This document shows, in pieces, positions 34,052-42,381 of a DNA stretch of 64,000 nucleotides. The DNA comes from Bacillota bacterium (GTDB lineage: Bacteria > Bacillota > Clostridia > Christensenellales > Aristaeellaceae): the NCBI GenBank assembly GCA_023413135.1, contig JAEZQK010000020.1, positions 48,243 through 112,242 of the forward strand. The letters are read 5' to 3'. Numbering within the stretch: the stretch's first letter is position 1; each line of letters opens with the position of its first letter. Made by a program: the position numbers and the translations under genes. Below the pieces are notes generated by a model. It was not told the origin of the DNA. It did not search any database and saw nothing but the letters and a program-made list of their open reading frames with translations.

Positions 34052-35584
34052 ATGCTCTATGCAACGCAGTATCAGCCAATCGATGTGAGAATAACGAGTG
34101 GCTGTGCCTTTGAAAACCCCTTTCTGGCCCAATTATACGGCAGGTTCCAGGATCCTGAAGGAAAGGTGTACGAGGTGCCCGGCTTTTATGACGGCAACGG
34201 CGTTTTTATCATTCGCGCCTGCCTTCCCATACCGGGGCGCTGGACCTACACGGTGCAAAGTGCGGACATTCCAGACGCACATGTTTCAGGGGAAATTGAC
34301 TGCCGCCCCAATGAGAATCCCCGCATCCATGGCAGGCTTGGGATCGATGCAAAAAACAGGCGCCACTTTTCGTACGAGGATGGAACGGACTGCTTCATGA
34401 TGGCCTATGAGTGCGATTGGCTATGGGCGCTGGGGCTTGGGGATGAAAAGGCGGAAAAGATACGGGAGCTGGCCGACATCATATCGAGCGTTGGGTTCAA
34501 CCAGGTGATCGTAAACGTTTATGCCCACGATACCGCCTGGGCGCCCGGCAAGTCCTGCGAAAAGGATTACGGCCCACCGGCCATGTTCGCGTGGGAAGGC
34601 AGCAACGAAAAACCCGATCACAGCCGCATGAACACGGCGTTCTTCCAGAATTACGACAGGATGATGCGGATTCTTCTGGAGCGCGGGATCGACGCACATA
34701 TCTTCCTGAAGGTATACAACAAGGAAGTGAACTGGCCTAAAAAGCGCTCCTGGCAGGAGGCCCTTTACCTTCGCTACCTGGCTGCGCGCTATCAGGGATT
34801 CCCCAACGTGATATGGGACTTTTCCAAGGAAGCCTACTATGAAACGGACAAGGACTATATCTACGACACACTCAAGTCTTTGCGCAATCTGGATGCCTAC
34901 AAACATTTAATTACGCTGCACGACGACCGCATCTTTTACAATACCCCGGCCCATGCCCGTGTGCTGGACTTTGAAACGACGCAGCAGCACGATGAACTGT
35001 ATGCCTCCAACCTGCTCATCCACAAGGATCGCGACTGGCCCGTTTTCAACTCAGAATTCGGATACGAGGTGGGACCGGGAGGCAAGGATAGCTACCTGAC
35101 CTGGACAGGCCATACAGGGGAGGAATTGGTTGGCCGGGCCTGGGAAGTGGTGATGAGCGGCGCCTACATTGCTTATTATTACGACTATACGGCCTGGGAT
35201 ATCGTGGATTACAGCCATACCCCCGGCGGTTACGCGCATTTCAAGCGTCTGAAGGCTTTTATGCAAACCATCCCCTGGAAGGAGTTCCGCCCGGCACCGG
35301 AAATCTGCTGCTGGAGCGGAAAACGCTTATGCCTTCTTCAGGAGGGCAGGCGGATACTCGTCTATGCGGACAAGCATGTGCTTTTGACCGAAAAGCTGGT
35401 GGAGAAAAAGCTAAAGGTGCAATGGATGCACACGTTGACCGGCGAAACGGTGGAAGGGAATGAAAGCCTTTTGGAAGCATCGCCCCACTCCAGCGGGCTG
35501 TCGTTTTTCAAAAATCCGTTCGGGGCGGCACCCGCGGTACTGCTTATTACCATAGATAATTCTTTTCAAGCTTTAGAAACGTGA
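34052..35584 (+). CDS. DUF5060/DUF4038-type putative glycoside hydrolase
   Basis: 510 residues, cytoplasmic. An N-terminal immunoglobulin-like DUF5060 domain (about 1-95: ENPFLAQLYGRFQDPEGKVY, VPGFYDGNGVFIIRACLPIP) precedes an apiosidase-like TIM barrel (CFMMAYECDWLWALGLG, NVIWDFSKEAYYET, WPVFNSEFGYEVG with a candidate nucleophile Glu). The C-terminus is a small beta domain. The barrel family includes hydrolases acting on pentosides such as apiose-, rhamnose- or arabinose-linked glycans. ATG 34052 has AAGGAG 10 nt upstream; an ATG at 34031 overlaps the previous stop by ATGA and is the alternative. Confidence 0.7.
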   Translation: MLYATQYQPIDVRITSGCAFENPFLAQLYGRFQDPEGKVYEVPGFYDGNGVFIIRACLPIPGRWTYTVQSADIPDAHVSGEIDCRPNENPRIHGRLGIDAKNRRHFSYEDGTDCFMMAYECDWLWALGLGDEKAEKIRELADIISSVGFNQVIVNVYAHDTAWAPGKSCEKDYGPPAMFAWEGSNEKPDHSRMNTAFFQNYDRMMRILLERGIDAHIFLKVYNKEVNWPKKRSWQEALYLRYLAARYQGFPNVIWDFSKEAYYETDKDYIYDTLKSLRNLDAYKHLITLHDDRIFYNTPAHARVLDFETTQQHDELYASNLLIHKDRDWPVFNSEFGYEVGPGGKDSYLTWTGHTGEELVGRAWEVVMSGAYIAYYYDYTAWDIVDYSHTPGGYAHFKRLKAFMQTIPWKEFRPAPEICCWSGKRLCLLQEGRRILVYADKHVLLTEKLVEKKLKVQWMHTLTGETVEGNESLLEASPHSSGLSFFKNPFGAAPAVLLITIDNSFQALET

Positions 35585-35593
35585 GGCGATACC

Positions 35594-36430
35594 GTGGCAG
35601 ACCTTGATAAGGTAAAAATGCTGCAAAAAAAGGCCATTGAGGTGCGCAAGGCCGTGCTTTCAATGATCCATGCAGCCCAGTCCGGCCATCCGGGCGGCTC
35701 CTTGTCCGCGGCGGACATGATGACTGCCTTGTATTTTTCGGAGCTTAATCTGCGCCCCGGCGATCCCCATTGGGATGAACGGGACAGGTTTGTTTTGTCC
35801 AAAGGCCATGTATGCCCCGTGCTGTATGCCTGTTTATGCCTGCGGGGCTACTTTGGGCACGAGCACCTTCTGACGCTGCGCCGGGAAGGGTCGCTGCTGC
35901 AGGGCCACCCCGACATGAAGCGCTGTCCCGGCGCCGATATCTCCACCGGCTCGCTGGGCCAGGGGCTCAGCGTGGCGGTGGGCATGGCGCTTCGGGCCAA
36001 GCGCGACAACATGGGCTATAGGGTATTTGTGCTGCTGGGGGACGGCGAAACCGACGAAGGACAGATTTGGGAAGCGGTACAGTCGGCCGCCAAATATGAG
36101 CTTGACAACCTGGTGATCCTGGTGGACAACAACGGCCTGCAAAATGACGGCGCCTGCCAGGATATTATGCCCACGGGGAACCTTTACAGGAAGTTTGAGG
36201 CGTTCGGCTGTGAATGCCATGCCATCGACGGGCATGACATGGCGGATATCCTGGATGCGCTGGCGGCCGTGCGGGCGGATACAGGCAAAAAGCCGCACTG
36301 CATCGTCGCCAAAACGGTAAAAGGCAAGGGTGTGTCCTTTATGGAAAACGTTGTGGCCTGGCATGGCACGGCGCCCAATGATGCGCAATACGCCCAGGCG
36401 ATCGGCGAGATAGAGGAGGGCCTGGCATGA
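35594..36430 (+). CDS. Transketolase, N-terminal (TPP-binding) subunit
   Basis: 278 residues with GTG start. It contains the first half of a split transketolase: AAQSGHPGGSLSAADMMTAL, LSKGHVCPVLYACLCLRGYF, GADISTGSLGQGLSVAVGMA and the thiamine diphosphate motif LLGDGETDEGQIWEAVQSAA. Together with the C-terminal subunit it transfers two-carbon units between ketoses and aldoses in the non-oxidative pentose phosphate path. It likely handles the xylulose or related ketose from this operon. It overlaps the next gene by ATGA. Confidence 0.95.
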   Translation: MADLDKVKMLQKKAIEVRKAVLSMIHAAQSGHPGGSLSAADMMTALYFSELNLRPGDPHWDERDRFVLSKGHVCPVLYACLCLRGYFGHEHLLTLRREGSLLQGHPDMKRCPGADISTGSLGQGLSVAVGMALRAKRDNMGYRVFVLLGDGETDEGQIWEAVQSAAKYELDNLVILVDNNGLQNDGACQDIMPTGNLYRKFEAFGCECHAIDGHDMADILDALAAVRADTGKKPHCIVAKTVKGKGVSFMENVVAWHGTAPNDAQYAQAIGEIEEGLA

Positions 36431-37368
36431 TGAATCCCGTCCCCACCCGTGACGCCTACGGCGATGAAATTTTGGCCTTGGGCCGTGAAAACCCCAATAT
36501 CTATGTGGTGGATTGCGACATCGGAAAATCCTGCAAAACAATACCCTTTTCTCTGCAATTGCCCGGTCAGCATGTAAACGTGGGCATCGCTGAGCAAAAC
36601 GCCTGCGGCGTGGCGGCCGGGCTGGCCGCCTGCGGCAAGATTCCCTTTGTGACCACCTACGCCGTGTTTGGCAGCATGCGCATGTCCGAGCAAATCAGGC
36701 AGGAAATTTGCTATCCCAACCTGAATGTGAAAATTGCCTGCTCTCATGGCGGGCTGACGCCGGCCAACGACGGTGCGAGCCACCAGGGAATCGAGGATAT
36801 GGGCATCCTCCGCGCCATTCCCAACATGACGGTGATCATGGGCTGCGATTATCATTCCACGCGTAAATTGGTGCGGGCGGCCGCAAGCCACTACGGCCCC
36901 GTGTACCTGCGTTTCACCCGAGACGCCGTTCCCTGTATTTATGGGGAGGACGAGGAATTTCAAATCGGCCATGCCAAGGTGCTGAGGGAAGGCGCGGATG
37001 TGACCGTTATCGCCAACGGCGATATCATGTCCATCGCGCTTGCTGCCGTGGATGCGCTGCGGGCCGGGGGGGTTGACGCCGGCCTTATGGATATGCATAC
37101 CATCAAGCCCCTGGATGTGCAGGCGGTGAGGGAAGCCACATTCAAAACGGGCCGCATCGTCACGGTGGAGGACCACAACATACTGTGCGGCCTTGGCAGC
37201 GCTGTATGCGAGGTGGTGGCGGAGCTTGGCCACGGCCGCGTTAAACGCATCGGCATCCGCGACCAGTTTGGCGAGTCCGCACCCTATGAGCGCCTTCTTT
37301 ATAAAAATGGCATTACCGTGGAAGCAATCATGGCGGCGTGCAAAGGGCTGATTGGCGAAAAAGTTTAA
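36427..37368 (+). CDS. Transketolase, C-terminal (pyrimidine-binding) subunit
   Basis: 313 residues. The pyrimidine domain shows HVNVGIAEQNACGVAAGLAA with the catalytic Glu, VTTYAVFGSMRMSEQIRQ and GGLTPANDGASHQGIEDMGI. The C-terminal domain contains TVIANGDIMSIALAAVDALR and TVEDHNILCGLGSAVCE. It completes the split enzyme with the 35594 subunit, whose stop it overlaps. It is the last gene of the operon; a terminator follows at 37428. Confidence 0.95.
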   Translation: MMNPVPTRDAYGDEILALGRENPNIYVVDCDIGKSCKTIPFSLQLPGQHVNVGIAEQNACGVAAGLAACGKIPFVTTYAVFGSMRMSEQIRQEICYPNLNVKIACSHGGLTPANDGASHQGIEDMGILRAIPNMTVIMGCDYHSTRKLVRAAASHYGPVYLRFTRDAVPCIYGEDEEFQIGHAKVLREGADVTVIANGDIMSIALAAVDALRAGGVDAGLMDMHTIKPLDVQAVREATFKTGRIVTVEDHNILCGLGSAVCEVVAELGHGRVKRIGIRDQFGESAPYERLLYKNGITVEAIMAACKGLIGEKV

Positions 37369-37427
37369 GCCATCTGGGGGAAGCCTTTGTATATGCTTCA
37401 CTCCCATCCAATTTTCAGGTCAGTCTG

Positions 37428-37448
37428 AGCGGCGAAAGCCGCTTTTTT
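37428..37448 (+). terminator. Rho-independent terminator of the sugar operon
   Basis: AGCGGC-GAAA-GCCGCT with a GAAA tetraloop runs straight into six T. It lies 60 nt after the transketolase stop. Confidence 0.92.
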
Positions 37449-37556
37449 CATGCTATAATTTACTATTGGAAAATATTTTTAAAACCGTGTGATAAAAGCA
37501 TATTCCAAAACGCCTTATAGATGTCATGACAAAATTCCGGGGAAAGTGGTGGAGCA

Positions 37557-38057
37557 ATGACCAGGGATGTCCTAGGACAGCGGATCTGGGAAAACCGGAA
37601 CAGCCTCATGCGCTTTGCGCTCAGCATTGTACATAATGGCGCTGACGCTGAGGATGCGGTATCCGAAGCGGTGGTACGTTCCATGACCGATATAGGCAAG
37701 CTGCGCAGCGAAGACAAGCTGAAGCAATGGCTGCTGCGCATTACGGCCAATTGCTGCTATGACCTTATGCGGCGCAAAAGGCGGGAGGAAGCTACGGACG
37801 ATATGGGCCGCTTTGATGCTCCCGTGTGTGAAACGCCTGCTGAGGGTACGGTATACGGCCATATCACAAGGCTTAAGCCGGTTTTTCGCCAGGTATTAAT
37901 CCTCTACTACTATGAAGGCTTTCTCGCCAAGGAAATTGCGCAGGTCCTTGGCATTTCGGTCAGCACCGTACTGATGCGCCTGTCCAGAGGCAGGCAGAAG
38001 CTAAAAGACATGTATGAAGCGGAGGGGGTGAAGTACAATGACAAACAAAGAATTTGA
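37557..38057 (+). CDS. ECF-type RNA polymerase sigma factor
   Basis: 166 residues, with region 2 (LMRFALSIVHNGADAEDAVS, LKQWLLRITANCCYDLMRRK) at about 15-75 and region 4 (LKPVFRQVLILYYYEGFLAK, EIAQVLGISVSTVLMRLSRG) at about 100-155. It belongs to the SigV/SigW-like group. The downstream gene starts 20 nt before its end and encodes a membrane anti-sigma factor, the usual arrangement for signal-responsive ECF factors. A TATAAT lies at 37454, just after the upstream terminator, without a clear -35. The locus probably controls its own operon. Confidence 0.9.
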   Translation: MTRDVLGQRIWENRNSLMRFALSIVHNGADAEDAVSEAVVRSMTDIGKLRSEDKLKQWLLRITANCCYDLMRRKRREEATDDMGRFDAPVCETPAEGTVYGHITRLKPVFRQVLILYYYEGFLAKEIAQVLGISVSTVLMRLSRGRQKLKDMYEAEGVKYNDKQRI

Positions 38058-40152
38058 TGCCATCGTACGCTGCTCCGCGCAAATGGAGGAATTTGAGATG
38101 ACAGAGCATATGAAAAAAAGGCTGTGGGAAACCATACAAAACCCGGTGACGCGCAGGACGGTCCGCAGGATCTCCCAACGGACGGTGATGATCGCTGTAC
38201 TGATCACCCTTTTCCTCTCAGCGGTAGCCTACGCGGCGGCAACGAATCCTACCATCATTGAGATCTACACAAGCTGGTTCGGTGAAGAGAATGAAACAGT
38301 CCAAAGCCTGAACGAGCAAACCGTGCAGTCGCCTGATCTGAGCTATGAGCTGAACGACATCACCGTCCACCTAACCCAGGCGATTTTCGACGGCAATACC
38401 CTGTATACTACCGGTACGGTTGCCGCCAAGGGAGGCAGCAATGTGGTCATCCTGGCGGATGGTTACAACCCCAAGGATCCCGCCAATGCGGATTTTCACC
38501 GCTCCCAGGAGGATTTCTCAAAGGCTCCCACCTACCTGGAGCTGGCAAAGCTGAAAGGCGCAAAGCTTTTGCACACCTATGTGTGGGTGGAGGCGGAGGG
38601 CGGCAGCAACTCGTACATGAACGATGCCATCCCGCTTGCGGACGGCACCTATTCGTTCATCAATGAATTCGCCGATGCGAAGGTGACTGGGGACAGCATC
38701 AAGGGTACCATCGGTGCGCTGCAGTATGAGGTGACCGACGAAGGAACCGAGATTCCGGGTACCCGGGTGAGGAAGGACTGGGCATTCACCGTTCCCGCCA
38801 TCGCCAAGGAAATGCGCACGCCCGTGCCTGCGCCCGAGGTGACGCCCATGCCGGCCGGTGTTCAGGAACAGGCGCTAGTCGTGGTGGGGGATGGCCCCTA
38901 TACAAGGACGGCCGAATCCTACACGGCTGCTTACCCCGGCGCGCCCGTCATCTATCAAAACGGCCTGTATGACGAGATCGGGATGAACTATACCACCGAT
39001 GCCATCCTAAAAGGCGATTTGGAATGGGACGTGATCGGGGTGTCCACCAGCCAAACCGATTTGCCTTTGCTGATGGCGGGCGGTTACCTTGCGGATTTGT
39101 CCGGATACAAAACGCTGATGGAAAAGGTATCCGCCCTGCAGCCGGCCGTCCGGGATGCGCTGATGCGGGACGGTAAACTGTACGCTGTGCCCCAATGGAT
39201 CAATAACAGAATCTACTATTGCGGCTCGCCCCGTGCCGACGTGGATATTTGGACGGCCTCCGGGTTTACGCAGAATGATATTCCCAAGACCATCGACGAA
39301 TTGTGCGATTTCATTGACAAGTGGCTGGATCGCCCAGCAAAGGAGCGGGAGAAGGGGATCATCAGCATGAGCGGCGTCGAGGGCAGCTATCGTGCCTGGC
39401 TGCTGGATATGCTGCTGGACCGGTACATCGACTATTATGAGTATGTGAATGAGCCGCTGACCTTCGATACCGAGCTGTTTGCCCGCTTGTTGAAGCGCAT
39501 TGACGAGGTATCCGCCCGCCTGCACAAAGAAGAAAAAGGGGGCCCGGGGAAGTGGATCCTGTTTAACGATGCCCTCAACCCCATCGGCTCCGCCACGCGC
39601 ATCGCGCCGATTCGCCTGCTAGATGATCTGCCCTACCTGGCTTCCTCCGAAATGACGGTGTACATCGTCAATCCCAAGAGCAAGCATTTGGAGCAGGCCG
39701 TCGCCTATGCGGAGTGTGCGCTCATAGGCATAGAGGAGGACGACCAGCGCGCCATGCTCTATGAAGGGCTCACGCCAAAAGACCTACCCAATACAAATCG
39801 CGAAAATGTCCTGGCGGAATGCGAAAAGATCATAACCTATTGGGAAGGCCAAGTGGCAGGCGCGAAAACGGACAGCGAGCTTGAGAAGGCAAAGGAAGCG
39901 TTAAAACGCATGAAGACCCGCAAGCAGGAGCTGACCGACAAGCTCTATGCCGTGGATGCGGAGAATCTTGAGACGTATCAGAAAAATATTGCGCCCCATC
40001 TATTCTTCCCGGTACAGAAGTTCTTCGACAAAAACAGCGATAACTGGATTGCAATGGATACGCTGAAAAAGAACTATCTGGCAGGGAAGACGGCGGATGA
40101 AGCGTTCATCAAGGCGCTGGATGAATTGGCACATGAGGCGGAAACTAAATAG
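38038..40152 (+). CDS. Membrane anti-sigma factor fused to an extracellular solute-binding-like domain
   Basis: 704 residues. Residues 1-48 are cytoplasmic and charged (MTEHMKKRLWETIQNPVTRR), the likely sigma-binding part. A single membrane helix at about 49-67 (VMIAVLITLFLSAVAYAAA) follows. Residues 70-265 resemble the beta domain of DUF4179 anti-sigma proteins (YELNDITVHLTQAIFDGNTL, YTTGTVAAKG). From about 277 the outside part looks like a family 1 solute-binding protein: ILKGDLEWDVIGVSTSQTDL, LLMAGGYLADLSGYKTLME, MRDGKLYAVPQWINNRIYYC and FTQNDIPKTIDELCDFI. This would let the protein bind a sugar-like ligand outside and release the ECF factor inside. The DUF4179 and binding-protein readings rest on pattern recognition. 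It overlaps the sigma gene by 20 nt. Confidence 0.72.
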   Translation: MTNKEFDAIVRCSAQMEEFEMTEHMKKRLWETIQNPVTRRTVRRISQRTVMIAVLITLFLSAVAYAAATNPTIIEIYTSWFGEENETVQSLNEQTVQSPDLSYELNDITVHLTQAIFDGNTLYTTGTVAAKGGSNVVILADGYNPKDPANADFHRSQEDFSKAPTYLELAKLKGAKLLHTYVWVEAEGGSNSYMNDAIPLADGTYSFINEFADAKVTGDSIKGTIGALQYEVTDEGTEIPGTRVRKDWAFTVPAIAKEMRTPVPAPEVTPMPAGVQEQALVVVGDGPYTRTAESYTAAYPGAPVIYQNGLYDEIGMNYTTDAILKGDLEWDVIGVSTSQTDLPLLMAGGYLADLSGYKTLMEKVSALQPAVRDALMRDGKLYAVPQWINNRIYYCGSPRADVDIWTASGFTQNDIPKTIDELCDFIDKWLDRPAKEREKGIISMSGVEGSYRAWLLDMLLDRYIDYYEYVNEPLTFDTELFARLLKRIDEVSARLHKEEKGGPGKWILFNDALNPIGSATRIAPIRLLDDLPYLASSEMTVYIVNPKSKHLEQAVAYAECALIGIEEDDQRAMLYEGLTPKDLPNTNRENVLAECEKIITYWEGQVAGAKTDSELEKAKEALKRMKTRKQELTDKLYAVDAENLETYQKNIAPHLFFPVQKFFDKNSDNWIAMDTLKKNYLAGKTADEAFIKALDELAHEAETK

Positions 40153-40241
40153 CTTTGATGATTCAAACAGGAATACCGGAATAGCCGCATCATAGAATAA
40201 GCACACAAAAGAAGACGGTATCCAGGAGCTTCCAAATGCTC

Positions 40242-40294
40242 CGGAATCCCAGCCCCGCCGGCGGCTCATCGCCGCCGGCAGGGGCTGGATTCCG
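40242..40294 (+). terminator. Long imperfect hairpin after the anti-sigma gene
   Basis: CGGAATCC(C)AGCCCC(G)CCGGCGGC pairs with GCCGCCGGCAGGGGCTGGATTCCG across a TCATC loop, with single-base bulges. It lacks a T tract, so it may act as a weak terminator or an mRNA-protecting element. The rest of the 40153-40437 gap shows nothing further of note. Confidence 0.5.
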
Positions 40295-40437
40295 TTACCC
40301 ATCGATGCGGAATTCCCATGCTATGGTAAAATTTCGGCATGCATGTAACTTTCATTGATATTTTTCCGTCTACCATATGAATGGTCATGATAATTTGAAG
40401 CTAGCAACCCATGGACACTTACTAATGAGGAAGGATC

Positions 40438-41436
40438 ATGCGAAAGATGAAACGGCTTTATTTCGTATTGCTTGCACTGTGTGTTTGTATATCCGTCCTG
40501 TCTGTATCCGGGGTGGCTTTTGCGCTTGCTCAAATGGATGAGCAGCCGCTGTACGAAGCCGTTTCCAATGTCACCTTCCATATCCGCAAGACTCCGGAAG
40601 ACAACGGCCGCCGGCTCAAAGAGGTGGAATCGCACAAATCCTTGCTTGTATATGAGTATGGCGAACAATGGTGCAAGGTGCAGTATGACAATGCGCTGGG
40701 ATATTGCAAAACAAAATGGCTTTACCGTTACCGCTCCCTGCAGCCGGAGAAAGCGTATGTTCCCGGATACCCGGCGCAAGAGGGATTTGCCCGGGTGACA
40801 TCTCCGGTTCATGCAACAGTCTCCGGCTATGGGGGGAATGACCTGCTGCCCGGCAACCTCCTGTCCGTTCACCAATGGAATGATAAGGAGGCAACCATCC
40901 ATATGATGCGCTCTACGGCCGCCATTGGTGCCGATGGACTGATTTTTACTCCCTTTGTGCCCTGGAAAGATGCCCAAACGGGGGATGCCATTGGTGGATT
41001 TACAACCTACTACAATGAAAAAACGGGCGGAAAGCTTAGCAAGAACAGGCAGTGGAATATCGAGCTGGCATGCCGGCGTGTCCATGGCACGGTGATACCT
41101 GCCGGAGAAGCATTTTCCTATAACACCCTCTGTGCTCCTTACAAGAAGGCGAATGAGTACAAAATGGCGCCGAATATCAGCGACGACGGGCAGGGATATG
41201 GCGGCGGCGTATGCCAGTTGACCACCACCGTCTATAATGCCGTGCTGGGTCTGCCGCTTAAGATCGAAGAATGGTCCATCCACAGGGATTCAGGCGTCCC
41301 GTACATACCCAAGGGCTTTGATGCCGCCGTTGGCAGCTATAGCGATTTTGTTTTCCAAAATACGCTTCCCTATGCGATCCAACTTGCGGCCTTGCCCCAA
41401 AATGGCGTGCTGACCGTATTGATATACCGCCACTGA
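40438..41436 (+). CDS. VanW family protein with N-terminal SH3-like domain
   Basis: 332 residues with a signal sequence (LYFVLLALCVCISVLSVSGV). An SH3-like segment follows (VTFHIRKTPEDNGRRLKEVE, EQWCKVQYDNALGYCKTKWL) at about 45-105. The VanW domain is C-terminal: RQWNIELACRRVHGTVIPAG, GEAFSYNTLCAPYKKANEYK, GGGVCQLTTTVYNAVL and HRDSGVPYIPKGFDAAVGSY. The VanW domain occurs in vancomycin-resistance B-type clusters and in many secreted Gram-positive proteins; its biochemical role is unresolved. No van ligase or dehydrogenase genes are present, so a resistance role is not supported. Confidence 0.88.
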   Translation: MRKMKRLYFVLLALCVCISVLSVSGVAFALAQMDEQPLYEAVSNVTFHIRKTPEDNGRRLKEVESHKSLLVYEYGEQWCKVQYDNALGYCKTKWLYRYRSLQPEKAYVPGYPAQEGFARVTSPVHATVSGYGGNDLLPGNLLSVHQWNDKEATIHMMRSTAAIGADGLIFTPFVPWKDAQTGDAIGGFTTYYNEKTGGKLSKNRQWNIELACRRVHGTVIPAGEAFSYNTLCAPYKKANEYKMAPNISDDGQGYGGGVCQLTTTVYNAVLGLPLKIEEWSIHRDSGVPYIPKGFDAAVGSYSDFVFQNTLPYAIQLAALPQNGVLTVLIYRH

Positions 41437-41451
41437 CAATGTATGTTCCGC

Positions 41452-42381
41452 TTAGCCGTTGCTTATCCCATATGGGTCTGAACTGTTAAGCACCGATCCC
41501 GTATAGGCATCAAGGGCCACATCAGCCAGGAAGTTGTTCTGGTTGTCATGGAAGGAAATTATCCAAATGGGCATGTCAGGGTTTTGCACGCTGTAGATGA
41601 GCCCGATTTTCCAGCTGTCCAGCTCCGCCTTGGGAATGTCGTACTTGTCGAAGATTTCCGCCTTCGCAAGCTCAATGGCCTTTTCCTGCTGTATGGCCTT
41701 GGCGTCGGGCAGGCCGTATATGCCATCCATATACAAGGCGCTGAACTCCGCCTTGTCTTTCAGCTGCCAGTAGGCAAAATTGCCTTTTTCGGCCACCCAT
41801 TGTTCCATGGCATTCCGCTGCTCCACCATGCGATTTTCCTGCTCCGCCTCATCCTGATAAAGAGCGAAATCAGAGGTTTGAAGCACTTCACCTTGTGGAG
41901 AGGACAGTATCACTTCAAATGGGGTATCATGCTTAAGGCGCCGGAACTGCACGCTCCACATCTTGGCGTCGGGATCGCGGTCAGGAATGGTGTAGAAGCC
42001 CAGGTTAGTTTCGTATTCCTCCTGCTTTACATCCGCCGATCCTGTCAGCGTTACAAACCTTTCCCAGGCGATGCGCACGGCATCTTCTTTTTGAAGATCA
42101 CCCGCCTGAGGCATCATATAGTAGTGGTCATGGGCGCCGAAATACATTTCCTCCAACTGACCATACCATGCCTTGTCTTCCAGCGGCCAGTATTCCAAAA
42201 CAGTGCCAAGCTCCGCCTGCTTTTTGGCGACAAGCTCGTCAAATGTATTTATGCTGTCCATTTTGCCCCGGGGAAGGTCGTCAAAGCGGTCAGGCAAAGA
42301 TGCATCCAGCGCCGATTTGGTGCGATCGTCCAGCGCGATGTTCTCACGCCTTATAAAGCCCAGCTTATCGCTTATCGCCAA
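41452..42381 (-). CDS. Detached C-terminal part of the BlaR1-like sensor (PepSY-like repeats)
   Basis: Open frame with possible TTG start at 42381, overlapping the end of the M56 peptidase gene by 17 nt in another frame. No ribosome site fits the start. Removing one copy of a 7-bp tandem repeat at 42363-42376 joins it in frame to the M56 gene and completes an SH3 motif (WYHVRFGDKLGFIRRENI), so this is almost surely the original C-terminus. The content is two or three PepSY-like alpha/beta repeats (EQWVAEKGNFAYWQLKDKAE, LAKAEIFDKYDIPKAELDSW, PIWIISFHDNQNN). These resemble the secreted protein at 45604. As split, it may not be translated. Confidence 0.65.
   Translation of the reverse strand: MAISDKLGFIRRENIALDDRTKSALDASLPDRFDDLPRGKMDSINTFDELVAKKQAELGTVLEYWPLEDKAWYGQLEEMYFGAHDHYYMMPQAGDLQKEDAVRIAWERFVTLTGSADVKQEEYETNLGFYTIPDRDPDAKMWSVQFRRLKHDTPFEVILSSPQGEVLQTSDFALYQDEAEQENRMVEQRNAMEQWVAEKGNFAYWQLKDKAEFSALYMDGIYGLPDAKAIQQEKAIELAKAEIFDKYDIPKAELDSWKIGLIYSVQNPDMPIWIISFHDNQNNFLADVALDAYTGSVLNSSDPYGISNG
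42363..42376. repeat. 7-bp tandem duplication (GCTTATC)x2 that breaks the sensor gene
   Basis: Two adjoining copies of GCTTATC (GATAAGC on the coding strand) place a TAA stop in the M56 gene. With a single copy the reading frame runs uninterrupted from 43846 to 41452. It is a direct sequence observation; true mutation, phase variation and assembly error are all possible. Confidence 0.9.

Noticed and set aside
36184..37407. 407-residue antisense open frame
   Set aside because: Complement of split transketolase, whose motifs are unmistakable.
40438..41436. Vancomycin-resistance role for the VanW protein
   Set aside because: No vanH, vanA/B, vanX or vanRS genes are present; VanW domains are common in non-resistant Bacillota.
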